From the NCBI GenBank assembly GCA_009731375.1, contig BJOX01000335.1:53086-117085 (forward strand): a stretch of DNA of 64,000 nucleotides. Direction: 5' to 3'. A program made the position numbers and the translations under genes. The DNA is from Paulinella micropora. Its lineage: Eukaryota > Cercozoa > Imbricatea > Euglyphida. Below the pieces are notes generated by a model, which made no database searches, was not told the DNA's origin, and was given only the letters and a program-made list of their open reading frames with translations. Shown here in pieces: positions 21,786-33,555 of the stretch (its first letter is position 1; the number at the start of each line of letters is the position of its first letter).

Positions 21786-23250
21786 CAGACCTAACAACCC
21801 TCCACAACGCACTCTCACTAGTGAACAACGCCTCGACACCTCGACAACAACAACTCCTACCCTCACAACCCCACCTGACACGCAACGCGGGCAACCTCCA
21901 CCATCGCTAGCACAGCCCTCGCAACCAAACGAAAAGGAAAAACGGAAAAGAGAAACCGACACAAACACCTCAGAACTCAAAAGAGAGAAAGAGAGATACC
22001 CCACAACCCACTACCTCTACTCCAAAAAGCAACACAACAGGCCCACAGACCATTCGATGTCAAGGACTGAACTGGAAAGGAGAACAGTGTGGGGTGAAGT
22101 ATGGACAGGGGGGGAGTTGGGAAAAAGGCAGGGGAGGAAGCAAAGAGGCGAGCTTATGCTGAGTTATGCGGGTATCATGCCCGTCAAGACCACAATTTTT
22201 TCCGTCTATAGATCTAGCACAAGACCCATCACGTCGCCCACGCCCTTCCCGTGATTTCTCATCCGAGAGTGAGATGAGACTAATACTGAGAGGGAGGGAA
22301 AGGGGGCGAGTGCACAGCAAGTCTCGCTAAAAGATTCGGCAAGACCCGGGAAAAAGAACTCGCTCAATTCCGCAAATAGCGGGGGAAAAGGCTTGCAAAG
22401 TGTCGAGAAACCCGGTAAAGAGGCAGTAGTACAATTTCACGGAATGATGCTATTTTGCCAGGAATCGAGGCGGGGACCGAGCGGACCAGAGCTGAGACCA
22501 GGACAGCGCATACAGACGTTGATGAGCGTGCAGGGGGGACCAGGGAGGGCAAGATTTGGCCTCCATCGCTACTATCGCAAGGTCCGTCTCCGTTAGACAG
22601 AGTAGGAGACAGCTCAGAATCACAGGCACAACCGACACGGGACACAACAACTAACCCTCCAATACCAGACAGGTGCAATATACACACCAGACCAGAGGGA
22701 AAGAGTAGTAAAACAAACAAGCAACACGGAAAGGTGATAGCTTTTGAAGACTTTAAGAGGATCAGTGAACAACTGAACAATCTGTGCGTGTTGGATGACG
22801 AGACAGGTGATGTCGTGAGAGTGAATCATTGAAGAAGGATGGATAGAGAGTAGCAGAGGGAGATGGATTGTTGACAGATGTGTTTTGGGCAGTGAATGAA
22901 GTGTTTCTAAAACATGCAGCAGGCACGCCTTTGAACACAAGACAGACTGTCATTGAAAAGAGAGCCAAGAGCACAAAGAGCACGAAAGCTAAGGAAAGAG
23001 CTAAGTGAGAATGTGAGTTCAGACACAGTGAGGGACATCCAAGACCTGAGAAGACAGAAATAGCTAGACTGCTATACGCACTGACGAAGGGAGCTGAAAC
23101 GATACTATTAGTAGTGAAAGAAGGACTGTGCTATGACCCTGACGGCAAGGAAAACGAGTTCTACTCTGAACTCCTAGCCATCATCGTTGCATCTGCATTC
23201 ATTTGTAATTTGATATCAACGTTTTTACGTATATTTCTCATATCAGAATG
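21786..23250 (+). pseudogene. Decayed copia internal region downstream of gag
   Basis: Short segments match the element at 35.4-39.7 kb: a 'LCGYHARQDHNF' segment near 22155-22200 corresponds to 'YCGYHPKNQD' near 37610-37640, and 'FEDFKRISEQLNNLC' near 22740-22790 corresponds to 'FKDIAQLAQQLTTTC' near 38320-38370. Many stops and frame changes lie between them. No protease, integrase or RT motif was found, so the rest is deleted. Confidence 0.5.
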
Positions 23251-23607
23251 GTCCGACTGTATTTACCTTTAATATTAATTACGATTACCATTTTATCATT
23301 TATGGATAATGACTGACGTAGGTATTAATCTAGAATGTCAGGTAATAGTCAACCATTACGTCAACCATAATCTAATAATAGTGACGTGTCACATCGATAG
23401 CGTAAAGTGCATCTTGATTGTATTCTCAGTAAAGTTCCGTTCGAATAGGTGGGAAGTACAGTAGGGTTTGAATACTCATACCGGTAATCAATCTGCCGGG
23501 ATTCCTATTCAGGGGAATAGTCCGTCAATTGATTAATAGGTTAGCAGTTTTACCGGATTCATCTCCGTGACACGCCTCTGCACCGCAACTAGTTTTCGGA
23601 CGTAAGG

Positions 23608-24042
23608 TTGGACATAAGTTTAGTCAGATCTGTTACAGGTTTTATCGGTTATGCAGCCTTGACTGCTAACGACTCCATGAGCAAATCCCAGACCCCCAAA
23701 CTTCTCAACCTCGGGAGCGTACCCACGCTCAAACCTAGCGAACGACTTTACCAGGAATGGAGGTTCCAATTCCAATCCTTTACTTACGGTGATAGTACAG
23801 AAATGGGAGATATGGTTGCCTCAACGCCAGAGGAACCAGACAAAGCAGTTGATAAATTCCCCTACGACCCTGCAACCATTCGTACCGCAGAAGACTGGTC
23901 AGACGAGTCCTCAGAGGACGAATCAGTTCCTGAATCCCAGAAAGAGAAAGAAAAACCCAAACAAGGAAAAGAAACATCCTCACAGAAAGGGAAATCTTCT
24001 CTACTCCTAACAGCACAGGAGCAGTTGATCTCTTCACTGTGA
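23608..24042 (+). pseudogene. Copia-type gag N-terminal fragment in an internally deleted element
   Basis: A 144-codon ORF with KPSERLYQEWRFQFQSF near its start, resembling the start of copia gag, followed by an acidic and then lysine-rich stretch. Only 36 bp separate its stop from a polypurine tract and LTR start. All of protease, integrase, RT and RNase H is therefore missing. It could be a small non-autonomous derivative or a deletion remnant. Confidence 0.5.
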
Positions 24043-24077
24043 TACTAACCGTCGTACTGTACATATATACCAAACAC

Positions 24078-24087
24078 AAAGGGGGAG
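24078..24087 (+). promoter_or_regulatory. Polypurine tract, AAAGGGGGAG
   Basis: AAAGGGGGAG is followed directly by TGTTACCG, the classic polypurine tract/3' LTR junction of copia elements. The same GGGGGAG core precedes the LTRs at 13256 and 26470 on the minus strand. Confidence 0.65.
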
Positions 24088-24480
24088 TGTTACCGATCAT
24101 ATATATTCCATATCTATCGGTTATATATTCAATTGTGTATTGATATATTTTCAGTACTGATCAGTCCGGTCCTACCTCATTCATCATTGAGTATCAGGAC
24201 ACTAATCAGTATGATCCGGTTATTATTAATGGAACTAGATTCAGAAACCGGTGCTCGTGCCGTTTGCACTGCGCACTTTGTTATCAGTTCATTTTCCTCA
24301 GTAAAGACGATCTACGAAGTACTTCATTGAACCACTGCGTAAACCCAGTACTAGAGTCATTTACTCAATCACCGGTATTATCAACATTGACCGGTTATAG
24401 TACCCGGCTGAACTGGCGAGCTGGACGTCTGGCAACTACGGCCACTGTCAAGCCTCGGCAAGGAAACTTTGAAATATTGT
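24088..24480 (+). repeat. 3' LTR of the internally deleted element (right end uncertain)
   Basis: Starts TGTTACCGATCATAT immediately after the polypurine tract. No second copy was aligned with confidence; only a short TCAGTAAAG-type block recurs near 23420, so the length is a guess. It contains no gene. Confidence 0.4.
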
Positions 24481-24630
24481 AAAAAGAAGAAAAGAAATCG
24501 AAACGTAGAAAAAAAACTTAGCGCATGATTTTTTTTAAAACTGATTAACTTTTAATGATATTAATATTAATAGAATACTTGCCACTAGCAGGGATAACTT
24601 GAAGTGGGACTCTGAGCGTAACTGTAATGC

Positions 24631-24979
24631 CCCCAACGATAGCTCGTAAAAAGTCGGTAATACAACGAAACACAGTACTCAAAAGATGAGAATGATGTCT
24701 CGTTATATTAGCTCAGTGAAGCCAAAAGGAAAACGGCAACAGACCAGGAATAAAATGGCATCAGGTACAATCCGGACAAATAATACTGAAAAACAAGCTG
24801 GTGCACCGGTCACCAGGAAAAGGTACTTTTTACCGGCTATCCGGGGGGTGATGCCTACAGTACCCCCTCCCGATTTTATGACGGAAATAGCATTTTCGTC
24901 ATACACCTTCTGATTTCTTTCTGCAAATAGTATGCGCTATGGAGTCATGCCACACAGCGCATCGACCCACGGATAGACG
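24631..24979 (-). repeat. Dispersed repeat, inverted copy of 9024-9372
   Basis: Near-perfect reverse complement of 9024-9372, including the CCCCCTCCCGATTTTATGACGG block. Flanking sequences differ, so this is a second insertion of the same element. Confidence 0.75.
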
Positions 24980-25692
24980 CTTGGAGAAACACGAATTCGT
25001 ATTAAAACAGACTTGATTGCATAAAAAACACATTCGTTTTTATTCATTCTTTCATTCCGAGTCTCCTGCGTCAACTTCCTGCTCATCCCTACGAGTGGCG
25101 AGGCTTTATCCAAAGAGTGACCGTGCAAAAAAATAATAATAACAGATATTGTTTATGTCCCTGAGGCCGGCATCCTCTGGTGCCGGCCGGCATCCCGGCA
25201 CTTTTTAGTGCCTAATTTTTAGTTTGAAAAATTCTCCCGAGACAACCAGACTCAGATGCCAGTGTTTTCAAGTTGTGAAAAAAACTCTAGTAAAATGTAC
25301 AATAGAAGTCCCTAGAAATCGACTGTAAAATTTCAGCTCAGTCCTTTGAGTCGAAGTTATTTTTTTATTTTTTCAAAGTGCTGACCCTCAGGCTGCCTTT
25401 TTCCACGAGAAGTCGTTTTTTGATATTTTTCGACCGGGAAGCCAAGATGGAGGTGGGTGACACCCTTTCAATCCCTCACGGTTCCAAAGTTTGGGAGGGC
25501 ATGGTAAAAAAAAATAATGAAGTTCGAGTACGGTCGGGGATCCTGCTTGGGGGGACAGTGACATTTGTGGCTTTGGGGAAGCTGAAAGAACAAGAAACAA
25601 AAACGTAAAAAGCTCCGTGTTACCATGCGTTTTGATCAGATGATGAGACCAGGATTATTTCATGGGAATCAGAGTTGCACACCATGCAGTTG
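24980..25692. other. Intergenic; hairpin at 25165-25188
   Basis: No gene that I trust. GGCCGGCA at 25165-25172 pairs with TGCCGGCC at 25181-25188 across an 8-base loop, then further CCGGC blocks follow. Short ORFs here have no recognisable motif. Confidence 0.4.
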
Positions 25693-25990
25693 ATGAGGTA
25701 ATTACCCGATCACTCACGGACTTAATCATAGTACCTTTACACTCCGGTTTGCTGAGGGACTCCGTTAGAAGCCACGATGCCAATCGACAGTTTTAATCCG
25801 CAAGTATATAGCAGAACTGACACTGAACTCAAAGGTAATAGCGAAACTGAAATAAAGTCCGCACGACTGTAATGATTACTCAATTGTTATTGTCCAATAT
25901 TGAATGCCAATATAGACCGTTACGTCCGTTACCATTATTGACTAGAACTATACGCCTGTCATTCGACTATACGAATAAATTACTTAGTAA
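25693..25990 (-). repeat. Solo-type LTR, inverted copy of 19880-20168
   Basis: Matches 19880-20168 in reverse complement. No copia internal sequence is attached on its internal side, so it is probably a solo LTR left by recombination. Confidence 0.6.
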
Positions 25991-26117
25991 TACCAGTCAC
26001 AACTTTGAAGTAATCACTAATAGTAAACGTAGTTATCCTACCAAGTGGCATTTTGCGGAATCATCCGCCGTGAATCTATGTCTGATGTGCTTTTGGTTCT
26101 TGCCTCTTTGCCCCCGA

Positions 26118-26470
26118 CGTTGGAGGAAAACCCTCGCGACTTCTCCAAACGGCGACCGGAACTCGGGGCGTCCCCCTCCTACCGGCCAACTGCTTCCCAC
26201 GCAGAAGAATTTAACAATAATGAAACAATTCCCGCCAGTCAAACTGACGACGTCACACAAAAGATGTACTCCAGAAAATGACCCACGAAACGGCATGATA
26301 TGGGTAATAAGGGTAATGATAAAAAGCGAGTGCCACCAGTACCAGAAAAGGTACTCTAAATGACTGTATTAATAACTAATAATACTACTAACCGTAACGA
26401 ATATTGCTAACGTACCAAATAGCAATACGGACGTAGTTGAGGAGGAAGGGTCTAATTAATTGTCCAATGC
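26118..26470 (-). repeat. 3' LTR of copia element F, polypurine tract at 26470-26480
   Basis: Direct repeat of 34650-35012 over about 355 bp with few differences (shared blocks include GGCGTCCCCCTCCTACCGG and AGGTACTCTAAATGACTG). On the minus strand, TTAAGGGGGAG (26470-26480) precedes it, as expected for a polypurine tract. The pair flanks the copia genes between. Confidence 0.75.
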
Positions 26471-26480
26471 TCCCCCTTAA

Positions 26481-26714
26481 TTAGACTCCCTTACGAGTCA
26501 GTGTCCACAATCCAACGCGCAACTAACAACTAGATTACGCAAATAAGCAAAGCCCAAAGTGAGCTATCCTACGTCTCCTGTGGAGTTCGGCAATATAGCT
26601 ACACTATTAACAACTAAAGCGCAATAAGCACAACAGTGCATAAAATACGACTATAAGAAAGCAGAGGTGCTAGCCTAGGTCTCCACGACATGTGGAGTTC
26701 GGCAATCTAGTCAC
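26481..26714 (-). other. 3' untranslated part of copia element F
   Basis: Between the end of the RNase H frame and the polypurine tract. Contains two spaced copies of a short block including GTGGAGTTCGGCAAT (near 26580 and 26692). No gene. Confidence 0.4.
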
Positions 26715-27861
26715 CTAATTACTAATCGCTATTCCCTTGCTATCGGGAAACCTAACAAGAGTCCTACCCAAGAGTCCACGTTGTAGAAATCCCTGCTGTC
26801 GGGAGGGTCGTCCCTCTGAAAGGGAACGGTTCCCCGAGTCTTTAGTCCTTCGCCACATGCCGGACGCGACGGTTGTACGGCTTCCCCGCATGGCCTTGGT
26901 ATTGATGTCGGCCAGGTTGTCGTTGGAGCCCACCTTCTCGTTGATGACAAGCCCCGCCTCCACCTTCTGGTTCACAATAGCACACCGCAGGTCCACATGT
27001 CCTAGTTTCCTAGCAAACACATTAGTTTCAGAAAGATCTAACGCTCCCTGGTTGTCGCCGTACAAGATGGGGGGGGCTGCCCCCACCCGTACCGTACGGC
27101 CCCAGCGCGTCGGCGACCCGTCCGCCAGCGATGCCCTGTACAAAATTGATGATTTTATCCTGCCCGTGGTATGCCTCCACCATTGCGTACACCTCGGCCT
27201 CGCAGGATGAAGCTTCCGGCGCCGCCGGCACCAGACACTCGCCCGCCGCCGCCTCTTGGCACTCCGCACCTCCCGGCGCGGACGCCACCAGCTCATCGAT
27301 CGTAGCCTCAGCCTTCTCCTCCACTCGCGCTCCCAATGCTGTCCCCTTTTGTGGGGCCACCGATACGTTTCGCTTCAGGCAAAAGGGAAGCACGGAGCCT
27401 CCCAGAAAAAAATGAAAGCCCGCTAAGCGAGCGCGGCGGTCATCAGGCGTACCCTTCCAACTTGAGTCGGCCCACGACATCAAGCGGGTGCCATCCGCCT
27501 TGGCAAAGCAAATGCCTTTAGATCGGGTGCCACTGAGGTACCTCACGATCTGTTCGGCTTGCTGGTAATTGAACAACTCAGGCTTCGAGGCATGGGTTGC
27601 TACCTCCCCTATTGGGCCCAAGACCTTGTGCCGAGTGATGCGGGTCCACAAGAGGACACCCACGATGTGCTGCGGTGAGAACTGCTCTAACACGGATTGC
27701 TTACCGGCTCGCACTCCCGGCATCAACCCCGGCGAATCGGCAGTAGCTAGACCGGTGCACTGTAGCTTCTCAACGGCCTCCCTGATAAAGTCCTCCTGAG
27801 AGATCTTGATCGTACGGCCTAACCGGCAGTCTTCCTTATCTTCGATGTTCAAGCCTACCAC
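26715..27861 (-). pseudogene. Copia RNase H (two frames)
   Basis: The 27028-27861 frame holds the RT/RNase H connection and the first RNase H motifs (SWADSSWKG with its acidic residue, then SSCEAEVYAM). The 26715-27296 frame holds the end (YGDNQGALDL, KLGHVDLRCAIV, NDNLADINTKAM). They overlap in different frames, so one indel between about 27130 and 27200 breaks the domain. Confidence 0.8.
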
Positions 27862-28762
27862 CCAGGTCGGCGCCTCTTGCTTAAAGACCCTAAGGCCTTC
27901 TTACCGGCAGCTAAGAACTCCGCTTCTACATCCTTACCACTGAACGCTCCCATCATGTCGTCGACGTGCACGAATACAAAGTCCGGTTTGTCCTTACCGG
28001 GTAGCCAACGCCAAAAGAAGCAAGGAAAAGCGACATGAGCCTTAAAGCCCAAACCTTCTAAGAACGGGATTAGCATGTACCGCCACCATTTGCGGCCCGC
28101 ATCCGGTCTGCCATAGAGGGCTTTGAGCATTTTCCATACATACCCCGGCTCTTCTAAACCAAACGGTGGTACGATGTAACTGGGGCAATACCCCGCTCAG
28201 CTGCAGACGCCTCTGTGTACGCGGTGCCAACGTCCCACTTGGACAAGACTAAGCCAAAGAACACCGTTAGTGCGAAAAGCATCAAGATGGTAAGAGCACA
28301 CGGGGTTGGGAAGTCACGTTTCCCAAAATCCCATCCCTGTATCATGGAAAACCCCTTGGCCGTCCATCGGCTTTTGAACTTCAGGATCTCTCCCCCGGCC
28401 TCTTTGGTGGCATCAACGAACCGGCCTTCACAAATGTCTTTCTTGTCTACTAAGTCGGCTCGGACTCTCCGGAAGCAACCTTTCTCCCAGAGCGTAGCCA
28501 TCTCCTCGGCTCGGGCGTCGTCCCAGTACCCTAGCTCGTCGGCTTGCTTCTCACTCACCGGTCTAGTGAACGTGGCGGCATGAGCGGTCTCCGGACCGTC
28601 GGCAAGGTACTTGACGATCTCCGAGTCCAACATACGGTCTGGAGAGTCCTCATCCTCAAACTTTACCCAGTGGGCCGGTCCGTTTTTCTTCTGCTTCTTA
28701 ACCCATAGGGGTTCGCTCACGTCTTGCACCTGGCCTCGTCGGACCTTGTCCCGGAAACCCAC
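27855..28762 (-). pseudogene. Copia reverse transcriptase (two frames)
   Basis: The 28154-28762 frame holds the fingers (KSRWTAKGF, then KWDVGTAYTEA, the copia D-V-x-x-A-F/Y motif). The 27855-28130 frame holds LKALYGRPDAGRKWW (compare LYGLKQAPRAW) and the catalytic VHVDDMMG, with the Asp pair at residues 57-58 of that ORF. A frame change near 28140 separates the two halves. Confidence 0.85.
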
Positions 28763-28792
28763 CCCATAGGTCTTCTTGGCCCAAGCCCAGCC

Positions 28793-29191
28793 TCACTGAG
28801 TGGCTGGGATCTCAACCCACCTTCCCTTCAATTCCCCCATTGTTTCCGGGTTGGGATCGGGGGCCTCTTTCTCTGCTTTCACGGCTTCCTGTTCAGAGGT
28901 CGCTTCCTCCACTTCGCCGTCGGAATCGGAGCTGTCAAGCTCCCCCTGATCCTGGGCCTTCTTACCTTCACCGGGATCGGTCACCTCCACCCGGGGTTTT
29001 GGAACAAACAGCTGCTCAAGGTCGGCGTCTTCCACTATTGGGTCTCCCTTGAACGGCTCCAAGCTCAGGCCCTTTTTCTCCCAGAGGGGTTGCAACAAAG
29101 GCCAGGCCGGCTGGTTGTCGTCAAAGCTCTTGACGTTTCGCCATGGGAACACCCTTCCTTCACACAGGATCAAGTGTGCGGAGTACTCCAA
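28793..29191 (-). pseudogene. Copia linker region between integrase and RT
   Basis: A 132-codon minus-strand frame, acidic and low in complexity (SSDSDGEVEEATSEQE). This position in copia Pol is normally a poorly conserved linker. No catalytic motif is present. Confidence 0.5.
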
Positions 29192-29237
29192 ACTCAGCCT
29201 AACCAGGCGGCCATGTGCGTCCGGCTCTCGTCATGTC

Positions 29238-29999
29238 CTAACCTGCCCTCGATGACATGTGGCATAGGCACCCAAAAGGATGAAGGTAAGCTATCCAATT
29301 CACCTTCCTTTCACGGGGCATAAGCTCAAACATCCGGACCTCACCACCGGATCGTTTCGGTGAAAGGTTGTGCAAGAGGATAGCGTGCTGCCACGCATAT
29401 CCCAAGAGCTCATAGGGTAGCTGAGCCTTAACCAGATTATGGCGCGCTTTGCGCCAAAAGTCACGTTGGGGCACTTCTGCATAGGCATTCTTGTTGTGTT
29501 CGTTGAGGGTGTTGATCCTCTTCCTCACTCCCGTGTCCCGGACCAGCTCCTTGAAGTCAGCTGAGGTATGTTCACCGTCTACCCGGACTTCCTTCACCTT
29601 CTTGCCGCTTTGCGTCTCAAGGAAGTTTATGCATTCCCACATGAAACGCACTTGTGGAGCCGCTGTGCCGTCCTTTAGAAGGAGGCCAAACTCATACCCG
29701 GTGTTAGCCTCGATTCCCACCATGCCGTACCAAAACCCACCATGGAGGGGTTTGCGTAGGCACGCGGACTTGTCGAACGCCACAGCTTCGAACTTCTCTA
29801 CCTGTGTCAACTGGTTGCTTGCCGGGTGGTTCACTTTTCCCCCTTTTGCGGCTGGACACTCCTTACACTCTTTTACCGCTTGCTCATGGGTTTTGTCACC
29901 CACTATCTTGATCCCGTACGCTTCACTGATCTTCTTAGTCACGGTGGTCTCCCCGTTGACCGTGTCTACCCGTTTCATCCCTCGCTGAATGTTGAACAA
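29238..29999 (-). pseudogene. Copia integrase
   Basis: A 253-codon frame. C45 and C48 (CKECP) are the end of the GAG-pre-integrase zinc region. The catalytic triad reads D76 (VAFDKS), D141 (VDGEHT) and E175 (NAYAEVPQ), with a D-D spacing of 64 and D-E spacing of 33, close to the family norm. The C-terminal part (ILLHNLSPKRSG) matches the copia integrase core end. The frame is open throughout the core but disconnected from protease upstream and RT downstream. Confidence 0.85.
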
Positions 30000-30130
30000 A
30001 CGTTTTCAGCTCCGGCTGGCACAAAGTGCAACGTAGCTCCCGAATCGAACATGGGATCTTTGTCCGCACTCCGTCCTAGGAGGGCCTAATAGTATTCTGC
30101 TAGCCGGATACCCTTAGACATCCATCCGCG
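30000..30130 (-). pseudogene. Copia aspartic protease, active-site fragment
   Basis: On the minus strand, in a frame not open over a long distance, the sequence reads DPMFDSGATLHFVPAG (about 30020-30065). This is the copia retropepsin active site D-S-G-A-T with its usual following histidine. A frame change separates it from the integrase frame that starts at 29999. Confidence 0.7.
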
Positions 30131-30181
30131 TTCGGTCATGAAACGAACTAGGTCGTCAACCGGGTCAGCTTCTCCCTCGGC

Positions 30182-31842
30182 TTACTGCAAACTTGCGTAT
30201 TCCTTCTCTAGTACGCTCTCACCGTCCACTACCCTTTCTCGAACTCTGAACGGCTTAGTACGAGGTTGAAACACGTTGGCACTGTTTGCTGCTGCTCCTT
30301 CTACGGCCCAATGTCTCGGCCACCTAGGCTTGTTCATGGGATACTCACTCCCCTGCGCCCAGTGGTACAACATCCTAGTCCACTCTCCCCACCTGTTCCG
30401 GAAGTCAGCTTCATCTTTTTCTTCCTCACCGCTCAACGCCGGACGATGCGACCGGCGCATCTCCTCTTGCTGCTCTGCCACGGCTCGGAGTCGACTCTCT
30501 CACTCTCCGGTACCTAGTCGGGTAGGACTATCAGGCTCAGCTAAGGTTGAGGGGGCCGTAGACGGACCGGTACTAGTAGTAGGGGGTAACAGGGAAGTCA
30601 CCTTTCGGTCTGCAAGGGGGTACCGTCTTAGCATGGGACGCAAACCAGGGCATCCCACTCACGGAGGCTCGGACCGTCTCAAGGAAGCCAAACGCACGAG
30701 CGCCCACTGACCTACGCCTATTGCTTGGGCTGGTGGAGGGTGTAGTCACCGGATTGCTATCGGTCCCGGCGGTAGCATCCCCACCACCGGGGTCTGCATC
30801 AACACCAGGGTCGGGACCTATGGGGGACGGCACCCTTACCGGAGTCCTAACCACGTCCCTGTCTCTAGCCGGGGACTCTTCACCTTCACGCTCCCCCTCC
30901 CCGTCGGATTCCGAGGAAGGATCGGCATCGGACTGCATCTCCGGAGGCTCATCTTCCATGTCCGCCAAACCATCGGGTTGGTAGTCCTCCGGGCCGGGCC
31001 TCACCTTCACCCCTTGTACCTTTTCCCTTTTTGCTTTGAGTAAAGATTTCAGGTTTTGGCTCATGATACCACTACCAGCCTCAGCCGGCTCGGCCTTTGA
31101 ACCACCGCTGACGGCTCACCCCTCTAGGTCTACCCTTACTCTCTCCACGGGGGTTGGGCTACCGGACGGAGGGGAGTACCGGCACCGATGCTACGGGCGG
31201 GGGCACAACTCCCCCACGAGAGGGGGATACCCCACTCTGAAGTACATATGCTTCGCTTGGGCACCGGCCTGAGGTTCATGTTGGCGGTACACCTTCCGCC
31301 ATGAGGGTACACCAGACGCCTCCCATGTTACCGGTTGACTGCTAATGATCCACTCGGTAAACTGTCCGGGTTCACGGGGCTTCGCATAGTGGATGATGGG
31401 CAAGAGGGACCGGTTCCACGGGATACCCCGCTTCGCGGCTTCGTGTCTCACTATGGCCTCAACCATTAGGGGATGACTCCCACTTTTGATTTGGGCTTCT
31501 AGCCCCCGTTCTCCCATCTCGCACATTAGAGCTAGATGATCCCTTCGAGCTATGTCGGCTGCCCACCGGCGCAAGGCATTTTCTCTCTCTTGCTTGGCTC
31601 GCTGGTTCAACGCAATAGTTGCTATCAATGAGAGTGGCTGCCTTAATCCTAAGGCTGTTGAAGGGAGACTCAAGGTTCTTCAACCGGGCTACGCACCGGC
31701 GCTTTCCTTCCGCTACTCCATGGCACCGCCCCTCATTCATCTTATCTATGTCGGCGTCGCCCTCAAGCAAGATCTCAAGACTGTTCTCGTCTTGCGGGGG
31801 TATGATCGGTTCGGGAAGGTTCGCACCCCCTGGTTTAGCCAT
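30182..31842 (-). pseudogene. Copia gag-pol spacer region, several frames, function unknown
   Basis: Minus-strand ORFs 30182-30481, 30573-31064, 31191-31673 and 31459-31842 lie between the gag zinc fingers and protease. They are rich in Pro, Ser and acidic residues (30573-31064 has a strongly acidic middle) and match no domain I know. Their equivalent in gag-only copies is the Lys/Arg-rich and acidic region after the zinc knuckle. Confidence 0.4.
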
Positions 31843-31848
31843 GAGGGC

Positions 31849-33247
31849 TTAGTCTTTCGACTTGCCGGTTAGGAACTTCACCATCTGGGCTAAGGCGACG
31901 CCCGGCTCCTCATCCTCGGAGTCGTCGCTATCACTACCCACGTTAGAGCCCTTTGCTGCCTCCCCTTCTCCTTTCGGCCTTTGTCCGGGCACTTGCTCAA
32001 CTTGTGCTTGCCCTCGCACACTTCTTGCTGCACTTACCGGCGATGTATCCCTTTTCAAAGCAGTTAAAACACTTTGGCCCCTTGCTCTTCTCGCTCTTCT
32101 TGCTTTTCTCCCCCTTGGGGGTGTCTGCCGGTTTGGGAGGGGTCTTCTTGGCTTTAGTGGGATCATGCTCAAACCTACATTTGTCGGCCCATCTACACTC
32201 CCCCTGTTTGTCCCACGAGAAACACACCCCTCTCACCTTCCCTCCAACATAGAGGTAGCGGCAGGAGGCCCCACGAGTGCATTTGCCTTCCTTGGTGAAG
32301 AGCCAGCACTCGTCCTTGGGTTTCCCTTTCCCGGCCTTGCGAGCTGCCAAACCTTTCTCCGTGGAACTAGTCACTTTGGCCCGGTCAAACTTCTTGTCTA
32401 GCTCAAGGGCACGATCTTGCACGAACTTCCACCAGGAGGCGAAGTCCCACTTGAACTGCTTACGATTCAGTTCAGCCATTTCAACCCAGACTTGCCAAGC
32501 TTTCTTTACCCTAGAGTCAGATTGCTTTGGGCCCACTAACGCGTCCTTCACTATTTGTTGCATCCGGTCATCGGTTGGGGCTAGGCCATAGTCGGCCAAC
32601 CAGTCTCTCCTAGCGTTCAAGTCGACACACTGACCAACGTACTGTTGCTTACTAGTAAAGAGGAAGTCATTCAGTTCCTTCACCTTGTCCTGAACGTCAG
32701 AGGGGTCAGCTTTCTTGTACCGGGCTAGCAGTCTGTCCCACAGTGCTTTAGGGTTTTGGCCAAAGGTCAGCTTCTCCGGATCAGCTAAGTCACGCACCAG
32801 ACTCTTCGCCTCACCACCGAGCATGTCATAGATGATATTGAACACCCTCTCTTTTTGCTTGCTCATCTCAGCAAGTACACTAGCGTCATAGGCCATCACC
32901 TGTCGTGTCAGTGCGCCAGCACGATCAGCACCCCCTAGTGGGGTTTTGATCTTAGAGGGGGCCATCTGTCCTCGGGAGGCCCCACTCTTGCTGTCGCCCT
33001 CTAAGTCTGAGCCCTTGCCAGTTGACAGCCTAGGTTTGTCAGTGCTAGCATACCCACTAGAGTAGAGGTCAGAGGTGTGCCGATCTTCATCTTCCTCCTC
33101 CTCCTCCTTTCCTTCTTCAGTCTCAGTGGCTGGTTTATCCTTCGGACTGCCAAATACCGGTTTGTAACGCTTGACTGGGGTTTTCTGTCCTTGCTCTACC
33201 CCTAACGCCTCTTCAAGGTTTGAAGCTTCCGGTTTGGGGTTGGGCAT
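31849..33247 (-). pseudogene. gag: Copia Gag with two CCCH fingers and a CCHC-like knuckle
   Basis: The main 416-codon frame (31997-33247) has an acidic N-terminus, a helical capsid part with FGQNPKALWDRLL (the same motif is in the gag-only copies) and FASWWKFV. It then has zinc clusters: C-x8-C-x5-C-x3-Y, C-x8-C-x5-C-x3-H and C-x2-C-x4-Y-x4-C. Two of the three have Tyr in place of His, which should weaken zinc binding. The overlapping frame 31849-32172 carries on the basic and acidic C-terminal part after a frame change. Nucleic-acid binding and capsid roles are inferred from the family. Confidence 0.8.
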
Positions 33248-33555
33248 AGGCCACAGGCGAGTAGGACCCTTGATTTGTCCTCGAAGTAAACCTTTACTAT
33301 TTCTTCGTCCAAGTCAGCCCAATCATTCCACTCTGCTACCTCTTCCCAAGCTAGTATAAAGGGGGCCGCCTCTCTACCCTTAAGCTGTATCCCTAATACG
33401 TTTTCGCGATGTACATATTGTTTGTGGGCGTCAGCACCCTGCAGTACTTCCTTAGGGGCCTTAGCATTATAGCTTTGCACTACCTGCCTAGGCAATAGGA
33501 TCCACGCCTCTTTGCCGGTGAACGTGATCTTATTGTCTGTCTTACTAGTAGTCAT
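33202..33555 (-). CDS. Gag N-terminal ORF of copia element F
   Basis: A 117-codon ORF beginning MTTSKTDNK, the first ORF after the leader. It shares length, position and a central VHRENV-type stretch with the MSFSTLRG ORFs of the gag-only units. It overlaps the main Gag frame by 46 bp in another frame, so Gag may need a frame change here too. That the overlap recurs in related elements makes either a shared old mutation or programmed frameshifting possible. Confidence 0.55.
   Translation of the reverse strand: MTTSKTDNKITFTGKEAWILLPRQVVQSYNAKAPKEVLQGADAHKQYVHRENVLGIQLKGREAAPFILAWEEVAEWNDWADLDEEIVKVYFEDKSRVLLACGLCPTPNRKLQTLKRR

Larger units (their letters stand above)
26715..33555 (-). mobile_element. 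Ty1/copia retrotransposon F, full gene order but frameshifted
   Basis: On the minus strand the order is gag, protease, integrase, RT, RNase H, which defines Ty1/copia. Every domain is recognisable, but at least five frame changes separate the pieces, so this copy cannot make an intact polyprotein unless several of the breaks are assembly errors. It is flanked by the direct repeats 26118-26470 and 34650-35012. Its Gag is related to that of the gag-only units at 10-19 kb, and its LTR shares blocks with theirs. It is a plausible representative of the autonomous partner family. Confidence 0.85.

Noticed and set aside
25378-25608. A 76-codon ORF in the intergenic region
   Set aside because: No motif, no conserved neighbour, overlaps repeat-rich sequence, and an equally long ORF lies on the other strand.
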